Source: Microvirga soli
GTDB taxonomy: Bacteria; Pseudomonadota; Alphaproteobacteria; Rhizobiales; Beijerinckiaceae
NCBI RefSeq assembly: GCF_016734765.1
Contig: NZ_JAERQE010000009.1
Coordinates: forward strand, 62,001-126,000
Length of the DNA: 64,000 nt
Reading direction: 5' to 3'
Every line of letters begins with the position of its first letter. The first letter of the stretch is position 1. The position numbers were made by a program, and so were the translations under genes. The notes below the pieces were generated by a model. It was not told the origin of the DNA, did no database searches, and saw nothing but the letters and a program-made list of their open reading frames with translations. This document shows positions 10,742 through 19,374 of this stretch, piece by piece.

Positions 10742-11491
10742 TCAGAACAAGCTCCCCTGCTCGTCCTCGTCACTCGAGAGCGGCTTCTTGGCCTTGGGCT
10801 TCTTCTCGACCACTGGCGCAGGTTCCGGATGCGCCAGAGGCTCCAGCAGACCCGGATCGTCATTCTCCACCTTGTTCACGCGACTTGAGACCGGCACCAT
10901 GTCGAGCCATTCATCCGGGCAGGGCCGCACGAGGCGCATTACGTCGGCGCGTTCGTCGCGCACGTCGAGCCAGGCTCCGATGTCGTTGGGCGACAGGATC
11001 ACCGGCATACGGTCATGCACGGCCGACAGCGTGCCGTTGGCATCCGTGGTGACGATGGCAGCGGTGTCGATCTCGCCGCCGTCAGGGCTGCTGTAGGTTT
11101 CCCATAGGCCTGCGAGCGGCATCGGCCTGCGGTCGCGCGGGCGGATCAGGAACGGCGTCTTCTCTTTCCCCTCCCGCCGCCATTCATAGAAGCCATCGGC
11201 GAGAAAGATGCAGCGTCGGCGCTTCAAGGCATTCCTGAAGGTCGGCTTCGTTTCCAGCGTTTCGCCGCGGGCGTTGATGACCAGCGGAAAGTCCTTCGGG
11301 TCCTTCACCCAGGACGGCAGGAATCCCCAGCGCACCAGCATGAAATGCCGCTCGCCCCGATCCTCCAGCACGATGGGCACGGGCTGGGTGGGGGCCACGT
11401 TGTAGCGCGGAGGAAAATTCGGCTGCTCCGAATAGCCGTAGAGTTCCCGGTAGGTTTCAGGTGAGAGCGTGATCGCATAGCGTCCGCACAT
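10742..11491 (-). CDS. SOS response-associated peptidase (SRAP/HMCES/YedK family)
   Basis: A 249-residue protein starting MCGRYAITL. Cys2 is the conserved catalytic residue; after removal of Met1 it forms a thiazolidine crosslink with abasic sites in single-stranded DNA. Other family signatures are YNVAPTQPVP, MRWG-like LVRWGFLPSW, NARGETL, the catalytic Glu in CIFLADGFYEWR, and the His in SAVHDRMPVIL. It acts in the cytoplasm to shield abasic sites at forks. The C-terminal 25 residues are Lys/Glu/Asp-rich and probably disordered. No LexA-type box is obvious in the short upstream gap, which is filled by a repeat. Confidence 0.93.
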   Translation of the reverse strand: MCGRYAITLSPETYRELYGYSEQPNFPPRYNVAPTQPVPIVLEDRGERHFMLVRWGFLPSWVKDPKDFPLVINARGETLETKPTFRNALKRRRCIFLADGFYEWRREGKEKTPFLIRPRDRRPMPLAGLWETYSSPDGGEIDTAAIVTTDANGTLSAVHDRMPVILSPNDIGAWLDVRDERADVMRLVRPCPDEWLDMVPVSSRVNKVENDDPGLLEPLAHPEPAPVVEKKPKAKKPLSSDEDEQGSLF

Positions 11492-11520
11492 GGCGTTCTC
11501 TCCCTTTACTCACTTCTCTC

Positions 11521-11656
11521 TGTCATTCCGGGGCGCCGAAGGCGAGCCCGGAATCCATAACCGCTGACCGTGCAGAATGAGGTCTAACGCTACTCGCACT
11601 GCTTGAAACGTCGTGTTTATGGATTCCGGGCTCCGCTCCGCAGCCCCGGAATGACA
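11521..11656. repeat. Composite inverted-repeat element, family C (about 136 bp)
   Basis: Outer arms begin TGTCATTCCGGGGC and end GCCCCGGAATGACA. The inner parts of the arms, CCCGGAATCCATAA and TTATGGATTCCGGG, are also complementary. The spacer includes GTGCAGAATGAGGT. An element with the same arms and a related spacer (ATGCAGAACGAGGT) is at 25026-25149. It lies between two minus-strand genes (corA-like and SRAP). Confidence 0.78.
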
Positions 11657-11665
11657 GCGGCACGT

Positions 11666-12661
11666 TCATAACCAACGTTTCCAGCGAAAGAACAGATAGG
11701 GCAGCACAGCGGCGAGGATCATCAGGGTGATGGCCCAGAGATAGCCGTGCTGCCATTCCAGCTCGGGCATGAACTTGAAGTTCATGCCGTAGAGCGACGA
11801 CACGAGCGTCGGCGGCAGGAAGATCACCGACATGACTGAGAAGATCTTGATGATGTCGTTCTGCTCGATGCTGACGAGGCCGAGCGTCGCGTCGAGGAGA
11901 AACTGGAGCTTGTTGGACAGGAACGCGGCGTATTCCTCGATGGATTGCACATCCCGCAGGGCCGTCCGCCATTCTCCCTGATAGCCGCGGGTCTTCTGCG
12001 GCCGTTGCATGCTGGCCGAGAGGAACAGCAGCAGCCGCTCCACGGAGGCCATGCTCTCGCGCACCTTGGAGATGATATCGCCCTTGCGACCGATAGACCT
12101 TAAGGCGGCCCGATAGGACGCGGCGCGCTTGGCGCCACGCCGCTCGTTCTCGAAGATCGCCTGCGACAGGCGGTCGACGCGTGTTCCCACCGTACCGAGG
12201 ATCTCGGCCGCCCGGTCGATGATGGTCTCGACCAGGCCGTCGAGCACGGCCTCCGGCTGGTGCCTGCAGCCGCCGGGCTTCAACGCACGGGTCATGAACA
12301 TGCTGAAGGAGCGAGGCTCGCCGTAACGGACGGTCACGAGCGCCCGTTCGGTCAGGATGAACGAGATGTCGATGAGCTTCGGGTTGTCCGTTTCGGAGTG
12401 GGTGATGACACGGGCCGTCATGTAGCGGACGTCGTTCTCGTGATAGAGGATCTCGGAAGGCTCGATGCCAGCCATCTCGTCCCGGGTCGGGATCTCGATG
12501 CCGAGATGTGCCTCGACGAATTTATCCTCTTCACGGGTCGGCTCGATCAGGTCGATCCAGAGGGCATCGGCCGGGATGGGCTCGCCCGCCCGCAGAACGG
12601 AACGGTCGAGGGATTCCCCGGCGGGTCCCGCTGCCTGCGCTGGCCTGTGGATCACAATCAT
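11666..12661 (-). CDS. corA: CorA family magnesium/divalent cation transporter
   Basis: A 331-residue protein. A long soluble N-terminal domain, mostly alpha-helical after residue 150, is followed by two C-terminal membrane helices. The pore signature YGMNFKFMPELEW sits at the end of the first helix, near residue 293, and the chain ends in a basic FRWKRWL tail, as in CorA. These proteins form homopentamers in the inner membrane that pass Mg2+ and sometimes Co2+ or Ni2+. The GMN motif is intact. It precedes the SRAP gene on the same strand but a repeat separates them. The exact metal cannot be read from the sequence. Confidence 0.9.
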   Translation of the reverse strand: MIVIHRPAQAAGPAGESLDRSVLRAGEPIPADALWIDLIEPTREEDKFVEAHLGIEIPTRDEMAGIEPSEILYHENDVRYMTARVITHSETDNPKLIDISFILTERALVTVRYGEPRSFSMFMTRALKPGGCRHQPEAVLDGLVETIIDRAAEILGTVGTRVDRLSQAIFENERRGAKRAASYRAALRSIGRKGDIISKVRESMASVERLLLFLSASMQRPQKTRGYQGEWRTALRDVQSIEEYAAFLSNKLQFLLDATLGLVSIEQNDIIKIFSVMSVIFLPPTLVSSLYGMNFKFMPELEWQHGYLWAITLMILAAVLPYLFFRWKRWL

Positions 12662-12700
12662 ACCCGTCTCCGCATTACCGGGTATGTTCTAGCCTGATTT

Positions 12701-13552
12701 TCATGACAACTGCGAGAGGGGCGGCGTGTCATCCGGCACGAAGAAGTCGGGCGCGAGGGGCTGCGTCGGGTCGACCCGGTACTTCTCGAAGTCCTTCACG
12801 CCCTCCCCGTGCAGGAAGACATCGTCGATGAGGAAGTTCCCTGAGAAGCTTTTCGAGGGCTTCTGGAAGATCGCGTGGGCCGCATCGGCCAGGATCTCCG
12901 GCGTGCGGCTGGCCTGCACGAGAGCCTCGCCGCCGAGCAGGTTCTTGACCGCCGCCGTGGCGATGGTGGTGCGCGGCCAGAGCGCGTTGACGGCAATGCC
13001 CCGCCCCCGCAATTCGCCCGCAAGCCCAAGCACGCAGAGGCTCATGCCGTATTTCGCCATGCTGTAGGCCAGATGCGGCGCAAACCACTTCTCGCTCATG
13101 TCCAGCGGCGGCGAGAGCATGAGGATGTGCGGGTTCTCGGCCTTCTCCAGGTGCGGAATGGCATATTTCGACACCATGTAGGTGCCGCGCGTGTTGATCT
13201 GGTGCATCAGATCGAAGCGCTTCATGTCGGTCTGCGGCGTCGGCGTGAGGCTGATGGCACTCGCATTGTTGACCACGATGTCGAGGCCGCCGAAGGTCTC
13301 GACCGTTTTTGCGATCGCACCCTTCACCGCCTCCTCGTCGCGCACGTCGACCACGAGCGGCAGCGCCTTGCCGCCTGCCGCCTCGATTTCTTCCGCGGCC
13401 GAGTAGATCGTGCCGGGGAGCTTGGGATGCGGCTCGGCGGTCTTGGCCGCGATGACCACGTTCGCGCCGCCCTTCGCCGCGCGCAGCCCGATGGCGAGGC
13501 CGATGCCCCGCGAGGCGCCGGTGATGAAGAGGGTTTTTCCGTTGAGGCTCAT
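12701..13552 (-). CDS. SDR family oxidoreductase (HSDL2-like)
   Basis: A 283-residue short-chain dehydrogenase. I start at the ATG at 13552 (MSLNGKTLFITGASRGIGLAI), whose NAD(P) motif TGASRGIG falls at residues 11-18. The VVNNASAI motif is present, and the catalytic pair appears in LAYSMAKYGMSL (YxxxK). The C-terminal stretch (NFLIDDVFLHGEGVKDFEKYRV) resembles the HSDL2/short-chain group linked to lipid metabolism. The gene begins 4 bp after the stop of the acyl-CoA dehydrogenase gene, so they are one operon, and the SDR probably acts on a related acyl substrate. The actual substrate is unknown. Confidence 0.88.
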   Translation of the reverse strand: MSLNGKTLFITGASRGIGLAIGLRAAKGGANVVIAAKTAEPHPKLPGTIYSAAEEIEAAGGKALPLVVDVRDEEAVKGAIAKTVETFGGLDIVVNNASAISLTPTPQTDMKRFDLMHQINTRGTYMVSKYAIPHLEKAENPHILMLSPPLDMSEKWFAPHLAYSMAKYGMSLCVLGLAGELRGRGIAVNALWPRTTIATAAVKNLLGGEALVQASRTPEILADAAHAIFQKPSKSFSGNFLIDDVFLHGEGVKDFEKYRVDPTQPLAPDFFVPDDTPPLSQLS

Positions 13553-13556
13553 GGGA

Positions 13557-15335
13557 TCAGCTCGCGAGTGCCAGGGTTGCGTCCTGCAGGAAGCCTGCAC
13601 CGCTCATGACCGTTTCCTCAAGCCCCTTCGCACCGACGGTGATGTTCTCGGCAAAGAAGCGGCAGAGCGCGATGCGGCCGGCATGGGCGGGGTCCGTGTC
13701 GCCGCCAGCGGCCAGCGCGTTTGCCGCCAGTGCCATCTCGGCAAGCGCCGCTCCGCCCTGCGCGAGGGCGAAGAGCCTCAAGTAAGGCGTTGCGCCGGCA
13801 AGCGCCTCGCCCTGCGCGTTGGAGGACAGCGACTGCTGCAGATGACTTGTGGCTCGGTCGAGGCTCTCGATGGCATCGCGCAGGCGTGGTGCGGTGGCGC
13901 CGAAAGCGGGCGTGCTCTCCTTGAGAAGGCGAGCCACTGTTCCCCGCATGGCGGCGATCTGTGCCCGCACCGTCTCGCCGCCGGAGAGCGGCAGCTTGCG
14001 GGTGACGAGGTCGATGGCCTGGATGCCGTTGGTGCCCTCATAGATCGGCGCGATGCGCGCATCGCGGAAATGCTGGGCCGCGCCTGTCTCCTCGATGAAG
14101 CCCATGCCGCCGTGGACCTGCACGCCGATGGAGGCGACCTCTACGCCGATATCCGTCGAGAAGGCCTTGGCCACAGGCGTCAGCAGCGACGCGCGCTCAT
14201 GCGCCTTCTTCCGTCGTGCCGGATCTTCTTCGAGATGCGCGCGGTCGATGGCCTCGGCGGTCATGTAGCAGATGGCTCGGGCCGCAGCGGTGAGCGCCTT
14301 CATGGTGAGCAGGTTACGCTGCACGTCCGGATGCACGGCGATGGGGCTCATACCCTCAACCGCTCCGATGGCGCGCCCCTGCCTGCGCTCGTTGGCATAG
14401 CCGAGCGCCTGCTGATAGGCGCGCTCCGCAATCGCCACACCCTGCAGGCCCACCGCGAGACGGGCGTTGTTCATCATCGTGAACATGCAGGCGAGGCCGC
14501 GATTCTCCTCGCCGACGAGCCAGCCGACGGCACCGCCGTTGTCGCCGAAGATCATGGTGCAGGTAGGCGAGGCATGGATGCCGAGCTTGTGCTCGATGGA
14601 GTGGCAGCGCATGTCGTTGCGCGTGCCATCGGGCAGGAACTTCGGCACGAGGAACAGCGAGATGCCGCGGGTGCCGGCGGGTGCATCCGGCAGGCGCGCG
14701 AGCACGAGATGGATGATGTTGTCGGTAAGATCGTGCTCGCCGTAGGTGATGAAAATCTTCTGGCCTGTGACCCTGTACGTACCGTCCCCCACCGGCTCGG
14801 CGCGCGAGCGCAGGGCCGCGAGATCCGAACCCGCGTGCGGCTCCGTGAGGTTCATGGTGGCGGTCCATTCGCCGGAGACGAGCTTTTCGAGATAGCGGAC
14901 CTTAAGATCGTCGGTCCCATGCTGAACCAGAGCCTCGATGGCCCCCATGGTGAGCACAGGGCCAATACCAAAGGCCATGGAGGCGGCGTTCCACATCTCG
15001 ACGCAGGCGGAATTCAGAAGCGTGGGCAGGCCTTGACCACCGTATTCCACCGGGCCGGGCAATGCGTTCCATCCAGCCTCGGTCCAACCCTTATAGGCCG
15101 CCTTCCAGCCGGGAGCGGTGGTGACGGCGCCGTCCTTGAGGACTACGCCGTGCTTGTCGCCCTCTCGATTCAGGGGCGCGATGACATCATTGGCGAAGCG
15201 GCCCGCCTCGTCCAGGATGGTCTCGGCCAGATCCGTCGAGAGGTCGCCATAGACGCCGTCCGCCACGGCGCGGTCGAGGCCCGCCACATGCCGCATGGTA
15301 AAGACGATGTCGGGGACGGGCGCGCGGTAAGTCAT
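13557..15335 (-). CDS. Acyl-CoA dehydrogenase, long form with C-terminal extension
   Basis: A 592-residue protein, longer than the roughly 380 residues of the short-chain enzymes. It has an N-terminal helical extension, the core with MNLTEPHAGSDLAALR, the FAD-side motif KIFITYGEHDL, and QVHGGMGFIEETGAAQHFRDARIAPIYEGTNGIQA split over two stretches. It ends in a helical domain of about 120 residues, typical of the acyl-CoA dehydrogenase group that also includes FadE-like enzymes. It oxidises acyl-CoA to enoyl-CoA and passes electrons to ETF; the matching ETF-QO is at 40854-42518. The SDR gene follows 4 bp downstream. Confidence 0.93.
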   Translation of the reverse strand: MTYRAPVPDIVFTMRHVAGLDRAVADGVYGDLSTDLAETILDEAGRFANDVIAPLNREGDKHGVVLKDGAVTTAPGWKAAYKGWTEAGWNALPGPVEYGGQGLPTLLNSACVEMWNAASMAFGIGPVLTMGAIEALVQHGTDDLKVRYLEKLVSGEWTATMNLTEPHAGSDLAALRSRAEPVGDGTYRVTGQKIFITYGEHDLTDNIIHLVLARLPDAPAGTRGISLFLVPKFLPDGTRNDMRCHSIEHKLGIHASPTCTMIFGDNGGAVGWLVGEENRGLACMFTMMNNARLAVGLQGVAIAERAYQQALGYANERRQGRAIGAVEGMSPIAVHPDVQRNLLTMKALTAAARAICYMTAEAIDRAHLEEDPARRKKAHERASLLTPVAKAFSTDIGVEVASIGVQVHGGMGFIEETGAAQHFRDARIAPIYEGTNGIQAIDLVTRKLPLSGGETVRAQIAAMRGTVARLLKESTPAFGATAPRLRDAIESLDRATSHLQQSLSSNAQGEALAGATPYLRLFALAQGGAALAEMALAANALAAGGDTDPAHAGRIALCRFFAENITVGAKGLEETVMSGAGFLQDATLALAS

Positions 15336-15442
15336 GGGCTCTTCCTCTCGGGGCTATGGGCTTTTCATATTGACGCGTGTTCTCGCGCCGTTAAACCCGC
15401 CCGGCAAGGGGATTTTCCCCACGGGCAAGGAATAGTTTAGAC

Positions 15443-16432
15443 GTGAACGATCTTGGGTCAATGCGCCAAACGGAGCGTCTGACGTCTGATGAACCAGGTC
15501 TTGCCCGCGCGGCGGAGATCCTGCGGCGCGGCGGCCTCGTGGCCTTCCCGACGGAAACGGTCTACGGCCTCGGGGCCGATGCCACAGATGCGCAGGCCGT
15601 TGCCGGCATCTACGCCGCCAAGGAGCGTCCGAGCTTCAACCCGCTGATCTCGCACCTCGGCAGCTTCGAGGCCGCCCAGACGCAGGGCATATTCGACGAG
15701 ACAGCCCGGCGCTTGGCAGAGGCCTTCTGGCCCGGCCCGCTGACCCTTGTCGTGCCGGTGGCCCCCACCTGCACCATCTCCGACCTCGCCCGCGCCGGTC
15801 TCGACAGTGTGGGTTTGCGCGTGCCGGCCCATCCCCTCGCCCATGCGCTGCTGCAGAAAACGGGCCGCCCGGTCGCTGCACCCTCCGCCAACCGCTCGGG
15901 CCGCGTGAGCCCGACCGACGCGGACCATGTGCTGGGCGATCTCGACGGTCGGATCGATGCGGTGCTCGACGGCGGAGCGTCTCAGGTGGGCGTCGAGTCG
16001 ACCATCGTGGCTTGCCTCGGCGGCACGCCCCGCCTGCTGCGCCCCGGCGGGGTGCCGCGGGACGCCATTGAAACCCTGATCGGCATGAAGCTCGAAAGCG
16101 GAGAGGAAGGTGGCAAGAACCCGCTCGCGCCCGGCATGCTCGCATCACACTACGCACCCCGTGCACGGGTGCGCCTGAATGCAGCGAGCGTCGGGGCCGA
16201 TGAAGCCGTTCTGCTATTCGGTGCGCAGCCCCTTGAGGGTGTGGTGACAGCCCGCACCACATTGAACCTCAGCAAAAACGGCGACCTCGTGGAGGCCGCC
16301 GCTCATCTGTTTTCCTATCTGAGGCAGCTCGATGCTTCGGGAGCCGCGACTATCGCCGTGGGCCCGATCCCGGAGACCGGCCTGGGTGAGGCTATCAACG
16401 ACCGTCTGAAGCGCGCTGCGGCGGAGCGGTAA
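15443..16432 (+). CDS. L-threonylcarbamoyladenylate synthase, Sua5 type
   Basis: A 329-residue protein. The YrdC domain covers residues 20-205 with RRGGLVAFPTETVYGLGADA, the nucleotide-binding KERPSFNPLISH, and SANRSGRVSPT. A C-terminal Sua5 domain follows the linker GGKNPLAPGMLASHYAPRA, which contains the characteristic PGMLASHY. It makes threonylcarbamoyl-AMP from threonine, bicarbonate and ATP for the t6A37 modification of ANN-decoding tRNAs. The GTG at 15443 has AAGGA upstream; an ATG at 15461 is an alternative. Divergent from the acyl-CoA dehydrogenase gene. Confidence 0.94.
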   Translation: MNDLGSMRQTERLTSDEPGLARAAEILRRGGLVAFPTETVYGLGADATDAQAVAGIYAAKERPSFNPLISHLGSFEAAQTQGIFDETARRLAEAFWPGPLTLVVPVAPTCTISDLARAGLDSVGLRVPAHPLAHALLQKTGRPVAAPSANRSGRVSPTDADHVLGDLDGRIDAVLDGGASQVGVESTIVACLGGTPRLLRPGGVPRDAIETLIGMKLESGEEGGKNPLAPGMLASHYAPRARVRLNAASVGADEAVLLFGAQPLEGVVTARTTLNLSKNGDLVEAAAHLFSYLRQLDASGAATIAVGPIPETGLGEAINDRLKRAAAER

Positions 16433-16457
16433 ACCCGCTCCGCTCAATTCAGCTTTC

Positions 16458-17060
16458 TTACTTCGCCGCCAGCTTCGCGGCGATCCGGGCCACGTGCTTG
16501 CCCTGGAAGCGGGCACCGTCGAGGTCGATCTCGGTCGGCTGACGGGAGCCGTCGCCGCCGGCTACTGTCGATGCGCCGTAGGGCGAGCCGCCGCGGATCT
16601 GGTCGACGCCCATCTGACCCTGGAAGGAATAAGGCAGGCCCACGACCACCATGCCGTGGTGCAGGAGCACCGGCAGCGTGGTGAGAATGGTGGCTTCCTG
16701 GCCGCCGTGCTGCGTGGCCGTGGAGGTGAAGACCGAGCCCACCTTGCCGATGAGCTTGCCCTGCGCCCAGAGACCGCCGGTCTGGTCTAGGAAGTTCTTC
16801 ATCTGCGCCGTCATGGTGCCGTAGCGGGTCGGCGTGCCGAAGATGATGGCGTCGTATTCCGGCAACTCCTCGACCGTGGCGACGGGGGCCTTCTGGTCAG
16901 TCTTGTAGTGAGCCGCCTGAGCCACGGCCTCAGGCACGAGTTCGGGCACGCGCTTCACCACGACCTCGGCACCAGCCTCGCGGGCGCCCTCGGCGGCGGC
17001 ATAGGCCATCTGCTCGATGTGACCCCAGGACGAATAATACAGAACCAGAACCTTGGTCAT
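16458..17060 (-). CDS. wrbA: NAD(P)H:quinone oxidoreductase, WrbA
   Basis: A 200-residue flavodoxin-fold protein starting at the ATG at 17060 ([19 protein letters not shown]), where the FMN phosphate loop lies at residues 9-15. Other WrbA marks are [34 protein letters not shown], and [19 protein letters not shown]. It performs two-electron reduction of quinones with NAD(P)H, avoiding semiquinone radicals. It is transcribed away from a LysR gene 160 bp upstream, and a perfect T-N11-A palindrome (17109-17121) lies between them, so control by that regulator is plausible. Confidence 0.95.
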   Translation of the reverse strand: MTKVLVLYYSSWGHIEQMAYAAAEGAREAGAEVVVKRVPELVPEAVAQAAHYKTDQKAPVATVEELPEYDAIIFGTPTRYGTMTAQMKNFLDQTGGLWAQGKLIGKVGSVFTSTATQHGGQEATILTTLPVLLHHGMVVVGLPYSFQGQMGVDQIRGGSPYGASTVAGGDGSRQPTEIDLDGARFQGKHVARIAAKLAAK

Positions 17061-17108
17061 GTGAACTCCAATTGGTTGAATTGAAACGCAGACCAGCCTT
17101 CCAGAGCC

Positions 17109-17121
17109 TCTCGTCACGAGA
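17109..17121. promoter_or_regulatory. Candidate LysR-type operator between wrbA and its divergent LysR gene
   Basis: The sequence TCTCGTCACGAGA is a perfect 6-1-6 palindrome and matches the T-N11-A pattern of LysR-type binding sites. It lies 49 bp upstream of the wrbA start and 100 bp upstream of the lysR start. The assignment is inferred from pattern and position. Confidence 0.5.
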
Positions 17122-17220
17122 AGCCGGATGTGCACTGCCCTGCGGGTGTTGGACATCCAAGAGGATAATCTTTCTCCCCTGCAAAACCAGTGCTAGAGAT
17201 GCAGGGCCTCTCTTGCGTGA

Positions 17221-18177
17221 ATGCAAACAATGTCCAAGCAGCAGCATCTCGAATGGGACGACTTCCGGCTCGTGAAGATCATCGCCGAAGCCAATGGATT
17301 GGCCGGCGCGGCCGAGAAGCTGGGCGTCAATCATTCTACCGTCTTCCGGCGGCTCGGCCAGATGGAGGAAAACCTCGGGGTCAAGCTCTTCGAGCGACAC
17401 CGGACCGGCTACGTGCTCACCACGGCCGGCGAGGAGATGACGGCGCTGGCCGAGCAGATGGAGGAGAACGTCACGGCGTTCACCCGCAAGCTCGCGGGCC
17501 AGGCCGTCGCGCCTGCCGGAGAACTGCGCGTCACCACCAACGACACGCTGCTCGTACATCTGCTGACGCCGATCTTTGCCCGCTTCATCACGGCCTGTCC
17601 GGAGATGCGGCTCGACGTGGTTCTCGCCAACCAGGCACTCAACCTCTCGAAGCGCGATGCCGACGTGGCGATTCGTGCCACGGACGATCCGCCCGAGACG
17701 CTGGTCGGACGGCGCGTGGCGACCATTGCCTGGGCGATCTACGGCCGGAAGGTGGATTTCCCTGATGTCCGGGGACCCGAAGACGTGACCCTGGCTGATC
17801 TCTTCAACCGGCACTGGGTGGCGCTCGGGGACAATCTGGCGACGCTGAAGGTCGCCCGATACGTGCGCGAACACGTGGCGCCGGAGAACCTCGTCTACAA
17901 GGTCAACACGGTGCTCGGCCTCTCGGAAGCGGTAGAGGCCGGAACTGGCATCGGTCCCCTGCCCTGCTTCATTGCGGATGCAAGCCCCAATCTCGTGCGG
18001 CTGTCGGACACCAACGCCGATTTCGCCGCGGGCCTGTGGCTCCTCACCCATCCGGACCTGCGCCAGTCCGCCCGCGTGCGGGCCTTCATGGACTTCATGG
18101 CCACAGAAATTGCCAAGCAGAAGAAGCGGATCGAGGGCGGCGGGGCGAAAGCCACTCTGCTCAGCGAAGCGGGCTAG
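17221..18177 (+). CDS. LysR family transcriptional regulator
   Basis: A 318-residue protein. The N-terminal winged helix-turn-helix (residues 10-70) shows WDDFRLVKIIAEANGLAGAAEKLG followed by NHSTVFRRLGQMEENLGVKLFER, as in LysR regulators. The remainder is a periplasmic-binding-protein-like effector domain. The ATG at 17230 is a second possible start. Divergent orientation to wrbA, with a candidate operator between, suggests it controls wrbA and itself, perhaps in response to quinones or redox stress. The effector is not known. It resembles the LysR protein at 55089-55985 in the WDDxR start of its DNA-binding domain. Confidence 0.9.
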   Translation: MQTMSKQQHLEWDDFRLVKIIAEANGLAGAAEKLGVNHSTVFRRLGQMEENLGVKLFERHRTGYVLTTAGEEMTALAEQMEENVTAFTRKLAGQAVAPAGELRVTTNDTLLVHLLTPIFARFITACPEMRLDVVLANQALNLSKRDADVAIRATDDPPETLVGRRVATIAWAIYGRKVDFPDVRGPEDVTLADLFNRHWVALGDNLATLKVARYVREHVAPENLVYKVNTVLGLSEAVEAGTGIGPLPCFIADASPNLVRLSDTNADFAAGLWLLTHPDLRQSARVRAFMDFMATEIAKQKKRIEGGGAKATLLSEAG

Positions 18178-18201
18178 CTGTTGATTTCCAGCATTCTGCT
18201 C

Positions 18202-18293
18202 GCGTCATCCCCGGACTTGTTCCGGGGATCCACGTCTTTGATGCGTCGCGGTTCCTAAGACGTGGATGGCCGGAACAAGTCCGGCCATGACGC
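18202..18293. repeat. Composite palindromic element, family D variant
   Basis: The left hairpin is CCCCGGACTTGTTCCGGGG and the right is GGCCGGAACAAGTCCGGCC. They are joined by arms ATCCACGTCTT and AAGACGTGGAT and framed by GCGTCAT and ATGACGC. A related, more degenerate copy is at 37643-37725. It sits in the convergent gap between the LysR gene and the AcuI-like gene. Confidence 0.78.
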
Positions 18294-18304
18294 GCCAATA
18301 TTGG

Positions 18305-19291
18305 CTAGCCGATCTCCACCACCACCCGGCCTTTGATGCGCCCGGCCACAATCTCTTTACCCGCTTCCATCACCCCATCGAGGCGGATCGTCGAGGTCAT
18401 GGCGGCAAGCTTGTCGTGGTCGAGTTCGCGGGCGATCCGGTTCCAGGCCTCGAGCCGCAGCGCCTTGGGAGCCATCACCGAATCGACGCCGAGCAGGGAC
18501 ACGTTGCGCAGGATGAAGGGTGCCACGGTTGTGGGCAGGTCCATGCCGCCCGCCAATCCGCAGGCCGCGACGGCACCGCCATACTTCGTCATGGACAGGA
18601 CATTGGCCAGCGTCGTGGAGCCGACCGTGTCGACGCCCGCAGCCCAGCGCTCCTTGGCAAGGGGCTTTCCAGGGCTGGCGAGTTCGGTGCGGTCGAGAAT
18701 TTCGCTCGCTCCCAGCTCCTTCAGGTAATCCGCCTCCTCGGGCCGCCCCGTCGAGGCGATCACATGCCAGCCGGCTTGTGCCAGCAGCGCCACGGCCACC
18801 GAGCCCACACCGCCGACAGCGCCGGTGACGATGGCGGGGCCGCGCTCTGGGCGCAGGCCGTGCCGCTCAAGCGCCATCAGGCAGAGCATCGCCGTGTAGC
18901 CGGCCGTGCCGACCGCCATCGCCTGCTGCGCCGTGAGACCTTGTGGCAGCGGGATGAGCCAGTCGCCTTTCACGCGCACCTTTTCCGCATAGGCGCCGAG
19001 ATGCGTCTCACCGAGTCCCCAGCCGTTGAGGACGACCGCATCACCGGGCTTGAAGTCTGGGTTCGAGGAGGCTTCCACGATGCCGGCGAGATCGACGCCG
19101 GGGATCATCGGAAAGCGCCGCACAACCGGGGCCTTGCCGGTCAGCGCCAGCCCGTCCTTGTAATTGAGCGTTGAGTGCGACACGCGGACGGTGACATCGC
19201 CGTCCATGAGATCTGCATCGTTGAACGCGCGGATCTCGACGCTCTGGCCGGCCTCAGACTTGTCGATGACGACGGCTTTGAATGCGCTCAT
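18305..19291 (-). CDS. acuI: NADPH-dependent acrylyl-CoA reductase-like oxidoreductase (AcuI/YhdH, MDR superfamily)
   Basis: A 328-residue protein starting at the ATG at 19291 (MSAFKAVVIDK). It is a zinc-free medium-chain dehydrogenase: LNYKDGLALTGK and PMIPGVDLAGIV match the quinone-oxidoreductase group, VTGAVGGVGSVAVALLAQAG is the NADPH loop, and RIKGRVVVEI forms the C terminus. AcuI reduces acryloyl-CoA to propionyl-CoA and protects against this toxic electrophile. The family also includes broader quinone or enone reductases, so the substrate is inferred. No dmd or 3-hydroxypropionate genes are nearby to support one role. Confidence 0.85.
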   Translation of the reverse strand: MSAFKAVVIDKSEAGQSVEIRAFNDADLMDGDVTVRVSHSTLNYKDGLALTGKAPVVRRFPMIPGVDLAGIVEASSNPDFKPGDAVVLNGWGLGETHLGAYAEKVRVKGDWLIPLPQGLTAQQAMAVGTAGYTAMLCLMALERHGLRPERGPAIVTGAVGGVGSVAVALLAQAGWHVIASTGRPEEADYLKELGASEILDRTELASPGKPLAKERWAAGVDTVGSTTLANVLSMTKYGGAVAACGLAGGMDLPTTVAPFILRNVSLLGVDSVMAPKALRLEAWNRIARELDHDKLAAMTSTIRLDGVMEAGKEIVAGRIKGRVVVEIG

Positions 19292-19374
19292 GCCGATTCC
19301 TCCCCGCACCCATTTGTGGCGCGCTGGAGGATGAGGACAAGCGCGAAAGCTTCATCCCTTAGCAGGAGGCGAGC

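Noticed and set aside
13410-15440. Long open frame on the plus strand opposite the acyl-CoA dehydrogenase
   Set aside because: High-GC shadow frame; the encoded sequence is low in complexity and has no family motif, while the minus-strand product is a clear enzyme.
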